A program made the translations under genes and the position numbers. A stretch of DNA of 64,000 nucleotides from Alloactinosynnema sp. L-07 (GTDB lineage: Bacteria > Actinomycetota > Actinomycetes > Mycobacteriales > Pseudonocardiaceae): positions 3,844,001 to 3,908,000 of the forward strand of contig NZ_LN850107.1 of the NCBI RefSeq assembly GCF_900070365.1, read 5' to 3'. Position 1 is the stretch's first letter. Each line of letters opens with the position of its first letter. Under the pieces are notes generated by a model. That model searched no databases. It worked only from the letters and a program-made list of their open reading frames with translations, and was not told the origin of the DNA. Positions 55,703 through 63,010 of this stretch are shown here, in pieces.

Positions 55703-55742
55703 TCGCCCCGGCAGCCACTGGCTGTCGGGGCGAGCCGCTTTT
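55703..55742 (+). terminator. Intrinsic terminator after the coiled-coil gene
   Basis: TCGCCCCGGCAGCC (55703-55716) pairs with GGCTGTCGGGGCGA (55720-55733) over 14 positions, one of them a G-U pair, around the loop ACT. A TTTT run follows at 55739-55742. It separates the coiled-coil gene from the VanZ-like gene 46 bp downstream. Confidence 0.8.
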
Positions 55743-55787
55743 AAGGGGTCGACGAACTTGAGGCCTGGGCTTGGAGGCGGAGGCAGC

Positions 55788-56333
55788 GTGATCAAGGGGT
55801 GGCACGGCTGGGTCAGTACGTTCACTGGCGTGGTGCTCATTACGGTGGCCGTACTGCCGTTGGCCGCGCTGGCGGCATGGGCTCTGGCACGCCGTAGGAG
55901 TGCCACCGGCACCACGCCCGCGTGGCGGATGTCGCTGGCCGAGGTCGGCATCGTCTACGGAACGGTGCCGTGGGTATGGATGATCATGTTGCCGGGCGGC
56001 GGGGCAGGCACCGTCTCCGGTCGGGTGAACCTGGTACCGCTGCAGGACCTGCTCACTATGTCGACGGGCCAGGTCGTCGGCAACCTGCTGGTGTTCACGG
56101 CACTGGGGTTTCTCGGCCCGCTGCGGTTCGCGGCGCTGGCGTCGGTACCGCGGATCCTGGTGTTCGCGGCGGGCTGCTCGGTCCTGCTCGAGACCGCGCA
56201 GTACGTGCTGCGGCTGGACCGGGTGTCCTCTGTGGACGACGTACTGCTCAACGCCGCGGGCGCCGGGCTGGCCGCGGCGGCGTCGCGCCGCTGGTGGCGC
56301 ACTACGGCCGGAGCGATATACCGTGCCGCTTAG
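55788..56333 (+). CDS. VanZ-like membrane protein
   Basis: A 181-residue protein with five membrane helices and VanZ-family motifs: RVNLVPLQDLLTM, VGNLLVFTALGFLGPLRF, LLETAQYVLRLDRVSSVDDV and LLNAAGAGLAAAASRRWWR. VanZ proteins give low-level glycopeptide resistance or tune envelope polymers; there are no vanHAX genes here. The GTG at 55788 has GGAGGCGGAGG upstream. It is convergent with the YdeI-like gene. Confidence 0.85.
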   Translation: MIKGWHGWVSTFTGVVLITVAVLPLAALAAWALARRRSATGTTPAWRMSLAEVGIVYGTVPWVWMIMLPGGGAGTVSGRVNLVPLQDLLTMSTGQVVGNLLVFTALGFLGPLRFAALASVPRILVFAAGCSVLLETAQYVLRLDRVSSVDDVLLNAAGAGLAAAASRRWWRTTAGAIYRAA

Positions 56334-56405
56334 GGTTCAGGGATGCGCGTGCACGAGCCCTACCTGGCCGAAGCCGCTGAAGTACCCGTGCGCCGGTAGG
56401 CATCC

Positions 56406-56969
56406 TTAGGCGCGCGTGGCGCCGCGGAGTGCGTCGATCGCCTTTTCGAGGCGGGTCGCGCGGGTGGCGGGGGTGCGGGCCTTCATGAGGTCGAGCAGGA
56501 TCGCGTAGCGGCTGGTCTTGTCCAGGGCCTCGAATGCCTGGGCGGCGGACTTGTCGCGGGTCAGCGCCTCGGCGAGGTCGTCGGGAACCGTTGCCGCTTT
56601 CTGCGAGGCGTACGCGGCGGCCCAGCGGCCGTCGGCTTTGGCGGCTTCCACCTCCGCCAAACCTCCCGGACGCATGCGTCCCTCCGCGGTCAGGGCCGCT
56701 ACCTTGGCGACGTTGACCTGCGACCAGGTGCCCTTGGGGCGTCGGCGTGAGTACCGCTGGAGGAAGTGCGTCTCGTCCAGCGACCGGCGCTGGCCATCGA
56801 TCCACCCGAAACAGAGTGCGCCGTCGATTCCCTCGTTCGCGGTGATCGAGGCGATTCCGCTGTTCTTCTTGGCGATCTTGATCCAGACGCTCGCCTGGGA
56901 GTCGTGGTTGGCCTCCAGCCACGACTCCCATTCGGCGACGTCTTCGCAGGTGATGGTCGGCTCGGTCAT
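56406..56969 (-). CDS. YdeI/OmpD-associated family protein
   Basis: A 187-residue soluble protein. It has WESWLEANHDSQASVWIKIA, GIDGALCFGWIDGQRRSLDE and YSRRRPKGTWSQVNVAKVAAL, the three conserved blocks of the family, then a Lys/Ala-rich helical tail (LEKAIDALRGATRA). Members have been linked to bacteriocin or polymyxin tolerance, but the biochemical role is unknown. ATG 56969 is used. It lies 32 bp after the acyltransferase gene and could be its last operon partner. Confidence 0.85.
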   Translation of the reverse strand: MTEPTITCEDVAEWESWLEANHDSQASVWIKIAKKNSGIASITANEGIDGALCFGWIDGQRRSLDETHFLQRYSRRRPKGTWSQVNVAKVAALTAEGRMRPGGLAEVEAAKADGRWAAAYASQKAATVPDDLAEALTRDKSAAQAFEALDKTSRYAILLDLMKARTPATRATRLEKAIDALRGATRA

Positions 56970-57001
56970 GGCACCATCTTGCACCTGCGAAATGCTGATC
57001 C

Positions 57002-58771
57002 CTACGCGAGCAGTTCTTGCAGTTCGACCACGGCACCGCTGAGGTTGTCGGCGAAGGTGTGCATCTCGGCGGCGACCTGGATGGGGGTGCTCAGGTAGAT
57101 GTTGAGGCTGTCAGGGAGCAGGACATAGGCCACGCCGATGCATTGGGGGCTGGTGGAGCCGAAGCCGAAGTAGGTGATGTTCGTCGACGGGGCCGAACTG
57201 GTGCTCAGGTAGTCGTCGCGCATCTTGAGCCAGCCGGGGGTGTCGTAGAGCGCGAGCGGTGCACCGGTGCCGCGGCGCTTCTGGATCAGCTGGAGTTCCC
57301 AAAGGTGCTGTTCGGGGGCTTGGCCCGCCTGGCATTCCTTGGCTCGCGCGACGTGCTTCTCGGCCGCGGCGCGGAAGGCGGCGCGGCGGGCGTTGACGTC
57401 GTCGGATTCCATCGCGGACAGGAACGCCAGGACCTCGGGGGTGACCACGCGCATGGCTTCGGTGCGGCCGCGGTTGTACTGGCGGGTGGCGATCGATTCG
57501 TACGTGGCGCCCGCGAAGCCCTTGGTGCGCTTGTGCGCCAGTTGGTAGGCCAGCTGGGCGAAGGCGTCCGGGGACATTCCGAGTTGCTTGGCGCGGGTGG
57601 CGCCGAAGTCCGCGAACGACACCGTCTGGGTGGCGGTGTCGGCGGCGTACTGGGTGAAGGCGGCGCCCGCTGACTTGATCGTCTCGCGCAGGGCATCGGT
57701 CAGGGCGAACTCGACGGGTTCGATGGCGGGCAGACCCTGGGCGGCGGCGCCCGACGACGTCTCGTGTTCCTGGGGGGTGGAGTTCAGCAGGGCGTCGACG
57801 AAGGCGAGGATGGTGGTGCCGTCGAGGCCCTGGTGCTCGATGTTGATCCCGGCCTTGCCGTCGGCGAAGACGACGAGGGACACGGCCTTGTCGAACCAGC
57901 GGTTGTCGCCGTAGAGCAGCTGGTCGCACGCTTCCTGATCACCCGAGGGCGCGATGTCCTCAAGGCACACGCAGAACAGCGCCGTCTCGATTGTGTCGAC
58001 GGCGGCGGCGTTCGACTCGGCGAGGCTCTGGCGAGTGGCCGCCCACTCGGCGCGGGCCAGGGTGGTCAGGTGGCCGACCGGGAACTCGGCGGGGGCGGCG
58101 GCGGACTTGATGATCGCGTTCAGGCCCGCGGACAGGTCGTCCAGGGAGTGCGGGGTGCCCTCGGCGCCGAGCACGTCCATTCGGTAGATGTTGCCGCCGC
58201 GCAGGACCGCGATGTGCCGTGCCCGCGACGGGCCGGGCCACTCGTCGCTGTACGGGGTGCGCACGGTGTCCTGCGGGTCGCCCGGGATTCGGGTCGACGA
58301 GAAGAGGTACTTGTTCTGCTCCATCGACAGCGCCTGGCCGCGCTGGACGACCGGCGGGACGCGCTCGTCGTCCAGCAGTTGCTTGTAGGCCACGGCACCG
58401 GCGATCAGGCCCGCCGCGCGCTCGGTCTGCGTCTCGTCGGTGTCCTTGAAGAGGAAGAAGAAGTTCGCGTTGAGGGCGATTCGGTCGCGACGGCCGAGGT
58501 AGCGCGACGGCCAGAACGTGTCGAGCCAGCTGTGCACGCCCGGGGTCTCGTTGTACTCGACGAGAGCCGCGTGCAGCTCGTGCGCGGCGCTGTCCGGCGC
58601 CATGTAGGCGGCGACGGCGGACTCGGTCGCGGCCAGTTCCTCGGCGGTCAGCAGCGGGCCGCACCATTCCAGGAACCGCGCGCACGTCTCGGCGAGCGTG
58701 GGCAGTGGGACCCGGGGCAGCCGGTCCTCATTGCCGAAGGTGCGGGGAGACCAATCCGGGCTGCTGTTCAC
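57002..58771 (-). CDS. Carnitine/choline O-acyltransferase (eukaryotic type)
   Basis: A 589-residue CoA-dependent acyltransferase that should move an acyl group between CoA and the hydroxyl of carnitine, choline or a similar betaine. It matches animal carnitine acetyltransferase along its length: LPRVPLPTLAETC at the start; NRWFDKAVSLVVFADGKAG before the catalytic His313 in IEHQGLDGTT; KQLGMSPDAFAQLAYQLAHK near 410; ATYESIATRQYNRGRTEAMR near 435; and YFGFGSTSPQCIGVAYVL near the C-terminus. No organelle targeting or membrane segment is present. This family is uncommon in bacteria. The GTG start follows GAGGT. It lies 55 bp after the methyltransferase gene. Confidence 0.9.
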   Translation of the reverse strand: MNSSPDWSPRTFGNEDRLPRVPLPTLAETCARFLEWCGPLLTAEELAATESAVAAYMAPDSAAHELHAALVEYNETPGVHSWLDTFWPSRYLGRRDRIALNANFFFLFKDTDETQTERAAGLIAGAVAYKQLLDDERVPPVVQRGQALSMEQNKYLFSSTRIPGDPQDTVRTPYSDEWPGPSRARHIAVLRGGNIYRMDVLGAEGTPHSLDDLSAGLNAIIKSAAAPAEFPVGHLTTLARAEWAATRQSLAESNAAAVDTIETALFCVCLEDIAPSGDQEACDQLLYGDNRWFDKAVSLVVFADGKAGINIEHQGLDGTTILAFVDALLNSTPQEHETSSGAAAQGLPAIEPVEFALTDALRETIKSAGAAFTQYAADTATQTVSFADFGATRAKQLGMSPDAFAQLAYQLAHKRTKGFAGATYESIATRQYNRGRTEAMRVVTPEVLAFLSAMESDDVNARRAAFRAAAEKHVARAKECQAGQAPEQHLWELQLIQKRRGTGAPLALYDTPGWLKMRDDYLSTSSAPSTNITYFGFGSTSPQCIGVAYVLLPDSLNIYLSTPIQVAAEMHTFADNLSGAVVELQELLA

Positions 58772-58826
58772 TGTCGACCTCGAACTCGTGAAGGGATGAT
58801 CGGGTAACTCATCATGGCCGTGAGCA

Positions 58827-59624
58827 CTAGTGGGTGTCTCGAGGCCGGGATACGAAAAGTTGTGCGTAGAGCCAGCCGTCGGACTCCAGGCCGCTCGGGT
58901 CGACCCCGGCCGCCGCGAGCGACTCGATCACCTGGTCCTGTTCCTCGGCCGAGGCGAACCGGCGCTGCTTGAACACCCCGTCGACCCGCTCGGTCCGGTA
59001 GCCCAGCGCGCTCAGCCGCTCGGCGATCGGGGCGAAGGAGAACATCCGCAGCACGAAGTGCGCCATCCACGGCCTGCCGACCTCGGCGACCCGGCCGATC
59101 GTCTTCTCGGTGACGTAGCCGACGCAGCCGGTGGACACCACGATGTCGACCCCCGCCAGTGCCGCGCGCTGGGCGTCGGTCGGGTCGGCGCTCTCCAGGT
59201 CGGCGTGCAGGGTGTCGTCGACGAAGCCCGCCGCCCGCGCGTAGGCCAGCGCGGGCTCGGAGGCGTCGAACCCGACGAACCGCACCCCGTCGAGGCCACC
59301 GCGCTGCTCGACGAACCGGCGGTCGATCGAGCTGATGGTGTCGGTGTTCAGACCGCTCACCGCCCGGTAGCGCTCGGCCATCTCGTCCATAGTGGAGTCG
59401 CAGCGCAGCAGCGCGGCGTTGATCCCGTATGAGCAGCCGATGTCGAGCACGGTCGCCTCGGCGCCGCGCTGTTCCTGGAACTCCTGGATGAGCTTGAGGA
59501 AGTACGGCTTGGCCAGTTCGGGGATGCGGTAGTCCAGCGCGCTCAGCACGCCGAAATAGCCGCGCGGGTCGGGCTGGGTGTAGATGTCGTCGAAGGAGGT
59601 CTTTCCGGTCGCGTCCAAGTCCAC
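58827..59624 (-). CDS. Class I SAM-dependent methyltransferase
   Basis: A 265-residue Rossmann-fold methyltransferase. Motif I is ATVLDIGCSYGINAALLR near residue 60; motif II is RFVGFDASEPALAYARAAGF, and ADLESADPTDAQ and DIVVSTGCVGYVTEKTIG are the next two SAM-site blocks. The C-terminal part (RMFSFAPIAERLSALGYRTE, then a Trp/Tyr-rich end) is the substrate cap. It does not resemble a named small-molecule methyltransferase that I can identify. The GTG start has GAAGG upstream. It sits between the oxygenase and acyltransferase genes and probably modifies the same molecule. Confidence 0.82.
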   Translation of the reverse strand: MDLDATGKTSFDDIYTQPDPRGYFGVLSALDYRIPELAKPYFLKLIQEFQEQRGAEATVLDIGCSYGINAALLRCDSTMDEMAERYRAVSGLNTDTISSIDRRFVEQRGGLDGVRFVGFDASEPALAYARAAGFVDDTLHADLESADPTDAQRAALAGVDIVVSTGCVGYVTEKTIGRVAEVGRPWMAHFVLRMFSFAPIAERLSALGYRTERVDGVFKQRRFASAEEQDQVIESLAAAGVDPSGLESDGWLYAQLFVSRPRDTH

Positions 59625-59653
59625 GCCTTCGGTTCCCTTCCTAGTGTCCTGCG

Positions 59654-59746
59654 CTCGGCCGCGGTGGCGATCCGGGGGTTCGCGGGCACGGCGACGCAGT
59701 CGCTCGTGTTCGCGGGCCCCCGGATCGCCACCTAAAGGCGGCCGAG
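59654..59746. repeat. Long composite hairpin between oxygenase and methyltransferase genes
   Basis: CTCGGCCGC (59654-59662) and GCGGCCGAG (59738-59746) form an outer 9-bp stem. GGTGGCGATCCGGGGG (59663-59678) and CCCCCGGATCGCCACC (59717-59732) form a 16-bp perfect inner stem. The loop holds a GCGAC/GTCGC palindrome (59691-59703). A 5-base bulge separates the stems on one side. It could attenuate transcription between the two genes or be a mobile palindrome. Confidence 0.7.
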
Positions 59747-59810
59747 CCGCGCTCCCGGAGGGAGCGCCGTGTCACTGGCCGCGCTTCCGGAGGGAGCGCC
59801 ATGTCTCAGT
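59747..59810. repeat. Tandem direct repeat with small hairpins
   Basis: A 32-bp unit occurs twice in a row (from 59747 and 59779) with few changes. Each contains a palindrome of the form GCGCTCCC-GGA-GGGAGCGC (59749-59767 and, with one wobble, 59781-59799). Each unit also places GGAGGGAGCGCC in front of GTG or ATG on the plus strand, but the frames that follow are a 19-codon peptide and an antisense of the oxygenase gene, so I do not call genes. Confidence 0.6.
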
Positions 59811-59824
59811 CCGGCTTTACCTTC

Positions 59825-60763
59825 CTAATCCAGGAGTTCGTCGCCGCGCACCGTGCCCGCGGCGGCCAGGTGCTCTGGCAGGACCCGGCCGAAGAGCTGT
59901 CTGGTCCGTTCCAGGCTGCCGATCACCCCAGGACGCTCGCTGTAGGCGAAGATCGCGGAATGGCGGGCGGTGTCGCCGTGCACGGGGGTCACCCGGTGCA
60001 GCGAATAGCGCCCTTTGAACAGCTGTAGGTCGCCGGGCCGCAGCGAAAGCCGGTTGATCAACCGTTCGCCTTCACCGGTCAGCACGGCGGCCACGTCGTC
60101 GAGGTTCTCCGATCCGGCCGACCGGATATTCGGGCAGTATTCGAACACGCCGCCGGTGTTCGATTGCTGGGTGAGCATGCTGACGGTGAATTCATTGGTG
60201 TCGAAGTGCCAGGGATGCCCTTTTTCCGGGGACACCACATTGAGGCAGAGCCCGGCCAGCGGGTCGGCGAACTCGTGGAGCGCGTCGAGTTCGAAGCACT
60301 CGGCGACGAACCGCTGGAACAGCTCACTGGTGTAGAGCCGGTGGATGATCGACTCGGCCGGGATCCGGTCGCGGGCCACGAAAGCGTTGCCGCGCTCCAT
60401 GATCAGCCGCCCGGGGTGGCCTTCGGGCAGGTCGGCGTCGAGCGGGATGTTGTAGGCGTTGACCGACTCGACGTCATAGTGCGCCAGCGGCGCGACGGCG
60501 GCACACTCGGCGCGCAGGGCCTCGCGCAGGTCGCCGCGGAGGAAGTCTGGCAGCACACTGCACCCGTCGGCGCGCAATTCGGCGCGCGCCTGGGAAACCG
60601 CGGCGTGCCAGCCCTCGCCCGCCGGATCGGCCAGCGGATATCGCGCGGTGTCCACGACCTGCTCGATGACCCGAGCTCCCGGTGCGATCATGCGGTTCAT
60701 TCTGTTGATCCGAAGTGGATCGGCGCCACCGAAAAACCGATCCGATTTCGTGACGGTAGCCAT
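59825..60763 (-). CDS. ArpA/BesD-like Fe(II)/2-oxoglutarate oxygenase (hydroxylase form)
   Basis: A 312-residue member of the non-haem iron, 2-oxoglutarate enzyme fold. The iron ligands are His186 and Asp188 (GHPWHFDTNEFTVSMLTQQ) and His256 (GRYSLHRVTPV); Arg267 (TARHSAIFAYSERP) should bind 2-oxoglutarate. Halogenases of the BesD group have Gly where this has Asp188, so this one should hydroxylate, not chlorinate. ATG 60763 (MATVTKSDRFF) is chosen. It begins 30 bp after the recG stop, and is followed by long hairpins and then the methyltransferase gene. An amino acid or betaine substrate is likely. Confidence 0.82.
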   Translation of the reverse strand: MATVTKSDRFFGGADPLRINRMNRMIAPGARVIEQVVDTARYPLADPAGEGWHAAVSQARAELRADGCSVLPDFLRGDLREALRAECAAVAPLAHYDVESVNAYNIPLDADLPEGHPGRLIMERGNAFVARDRIPAESIIHRLYTSELFQRFVAECFELDALHEFADPLAGLCLNVVSPEKGHPWHFDTNEFTVSMLTQQSNTGGVFEYCPNIRSAGSENLDDVAAVLTGEGERLINRLSLRPGDLQLFKGRYSLHRVTPVHGDTARHSAIFAYSERPGVIGSLERTRQLFGRVLPEHLAAAGTVRGDELLD

Positions 60764-60793
60764 ATTGTGTCGCGCGCCCAAGATCCGGTAAAT

Positions 60794-62965
60794 TCAGGAC
60801 TTTTCCAGATATTCCGCGCGGTCGTCGGCGACGAGTTGGCCGACCATGGTGGCCAATCCGGGATAGGGCCCAAGATCGGGATCGTCGGCGATGAGCGCCT
60901 GCGCCACGATCCGCGCGTCGGCGATGACCCCCTCGTCCTGCAGCAGCGACAGCATCTTCAGCCCCGAGCGGGACCCGGACTGGCTGGCGCCGAGGATGTC
61001 GCCCTCGCGGCGCATCTCCAGGTCGAGCCTGGCCAGCTCGAATCCGTCCAAAGTGGACGCTACGGCGGCCAGCCGGTCGCGGGTGGCGGTGCCGCCGGGC
61101 ATCTCGGTGACCAGCAGGCAGAGTCCGGGCGCGCTCCCCCGGCCGACCCGGCCGCGCAGCTGGTGCAGTTGGCTGACACCGAAGCGGTCGGCGTCCATGA
61201 TGACCATCGCGGTGGCGTTGGGGACGTTGACGCCGACCTCGATCACGGTGGTGGCGACCAGCACGTCGAGTTCGGCGGCGGCGAAGGCCCGCATCACCCG
61301 GTCCTTCTCGTCCGGGGCGAGCCGTCCGTGCAGGACCCCGAGCCGCAGCCCGGCGAGCGCGCCGTCGGCCAGTTCGGTGGCCACGTCCACCACCGCGAGC
61401 GGCGGACGCCGGTCTGAGCCCTCGTCGCCGCCGGAGGCGTCCTCGGCCGCGGCGTCGTCGCCGATGCGCGGGCACACCACATAAGCCTGGTGCCCCTTGC
61501 CGACCTCCTCGCGCACGCGCTGCCAGACTCGGTCGAGCCAGGCGGGCCGCTCGGCGACGGGCACCACGTTGGTCGAGATCGGCGAGCGGCCCGCGGGCAG
61601 CTCGCGCAGCGCGGAGGTCTCCAGGTCGCCGTAGACCGTCATGGCGACGGTGCGCGGGATCGGCGTCGCGGTCATGACCAGCACGTGCGGGCTGACGTTC
61701 TCCCCCGCCCGCGCCCGCAGCGCGTCGCGCTGCTCGACGCCGAAGCGGTGCTGCTCGTCGACCACGACGAAGCCCAGGTCGGCGAAGATCACCTTGTCCT
61801 GGATCAGCGCGTGCGTGCCGACCACGATGCCCGCCGCCCCGCTGGCCGCGTCGAGCATGGCCTGCTTGCGCTGCGGGGCCGACAGGGAGCCGGTGAGCAG
61901 GGTGATGCTGGTGGCGTTGTCGGCGCCGCCGAGCATGCCGCCCTGCGCGAGGTCGCCCATCATCTCGGCCAGCGAGCGGGCGTGCTGGGCGGCCAGGACC
62001 TCGGTCGGCGCCAGCAGCGCGGCCTGCCTGCCCGAGTCGATCACCTGCAGCATCGCGCGCAGCGCCACGATCGTCTTGCCGGAGCCGACCTCGCCCTGCA
62101 GCAGCCTGCTCATCGGATGGCTGCCGGAGAGGTCCTCGGTGATGGCGTGGCCCACCTCCACCTGGCCCTTGGTCAGGGTGAACGGGAGCCGCTGGTCGAA
62201 CGCGTCGAGGATCCCGTCGGGCCGGGGCGGGCACGCGGGCGCGGGGCGGGCGCCCGCGGCCTGCCTGCGCTGGGCGAGCACGAGCTGCAGCGCCAGCGCC
62301 TCGTCCCACTTGAGCCGGGTCTTGGCGGACTCCACATCGGACCAGTCGGCGGGCAGGTGGATCGCGCGCACGGCCGCGTCGTACTCCGACAGGCCCAGCT
62401 TCTCCCGCAGTTCCAGGGGGAACGGGTCGTCGATGGCGTCGAGCATGCCCAGCGCCTGGTGCACGCACTGGGCGATCTGCCAGGACTGGATCTTCGCCGA
62501 GGCCGGGTAGACCGGGATCAGGCTGCCCGCGAACTCCTCGACGTTGACGTCCTCGGTCGAGTCGATGAGCTGATAGTCCGGGTTGGCCAGTTGCAGCTTG
62601 TTGCGGAACGCGGTGACCTTGCCCGCGAACAGCGCGTCCAAGCCGGGGCGCAGCTTGTCGAGGTGCCACGGCTGGTTGAAGAACGCGCACTCCAGCGACT
62701 TCTTGCCGTCGGTCAGCACGACCTCGACGATCGAGCCGCGCTTGGTCTTCATCTGGCGCTTGTTCACCGAGACGACCTTGGCCATCACCGTGACGTGCTC
62801 ACCGACCTCCAGGCCCGCGATCTCGGTGAGCTGGCCGCGCTCGGCGTAGCGGCGCGGATAGTGGCGCAGCAGCTCGCCCGCGGTCTCCAGGGAGAACGCG
62901 GCGTTGAGCGCGTCGGCCGACTTCTTGCCCACCACCCGATCGAGCTTGTCGCCCAGCGAAGCCAT
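60794..62965 (-). CDS. recG: ATP-dependent DNA helicase RecG
   Basis: Branch-migration helicase for stalled forks and Holliday junctions. The 723-residue protein has the N-terminal wedge/OB domain (HVTVMAKVVSVNKRQMKTKR), Walker A LLQGEVGSGKTIVALRAML, the DEQH box FVVVDEQHRFGVEQRDALRA, motif III VLVMTATPIPRT, and the C-terminal helicase motifs VLVATTVIEVGVNVPNA and QLRGRVGRG. Its neighbour upstream is the DAK-family gene, as in other actinobacteria. Confidence 0.98.
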   Translation of the reverse strand: MASLGDKLDRVVGKKSADALNAAFSLETAGELLRHYPRRYAERGQLTEIAGLEVGEHVTVMAKVVSVNKRQMKTKRGSIVEVVLTDGKKSLECAFFNQPWHLDKLRPGLDALFAGKVTAFRNKLQLANPDYQLIDSTEDVNVEEFAGSLIPVYPASAKIQSWQIAQCVHQALGMLDAIDDPFPLELREKLGLSEYDAAVRAIHLPADWSDVESAKTRLKWDEALALQLVLAQRRQAAGARPAPACPPRPDGILDAFDQRLPFTLTKGQVEVGHAITEDLSGSHPMSRLLQGEVGSGKTIVALRAMLQVIDSGRQAALLAPTEVLAAQHARSLAEMMGDLAQGGMLGGADNATSITLLTGSLSAPQRKQAMLDAASGAAGIVVGTHALIQDKVIFADLGFVVVDEQHRFGVEQRDALRARAGENVSPHVLVMTATPIPRTVAMTVYGDLETSALRELPAGRSPISTNVVPVAERPAWLDRVWQRVREEVGKGHQAYVVCPRIGDDAAAEDASGGDEGSDRRPPLAVVDVATELADGALAGLRLGVLHGRLAPDEKDRVMRAFAAAELDVLVATTVIEVGVNVPNATAMVIMDADRFGVSQLHQLRGRVGRGSAPGLCLLVTEMPGGTATRDRLAAVASTLDGFELARLDLEMRREGDILGASQSGSRSGLKMLSLLQDEGVIADARIVAQALIADDPDLGPYPGLATMVGQLVADDRAEYLEKS

Positions 62966-63010
62966 AATCCTCCGTTCCGTGTCCGGCCCGATTATGTCGT
63001 CCGGCCCCGA

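Noticed and set aside
59801..60028. A 75-codon plus-strand frame with an excellent GGAGGG site before its ATG
   Set aside because: Nearly all of it is antisense to the oxygenase gene. The GGAGGG belongs to the tandem repeat that occurs twice here, so the ribosome-site likeness is a by-product of the repeat.
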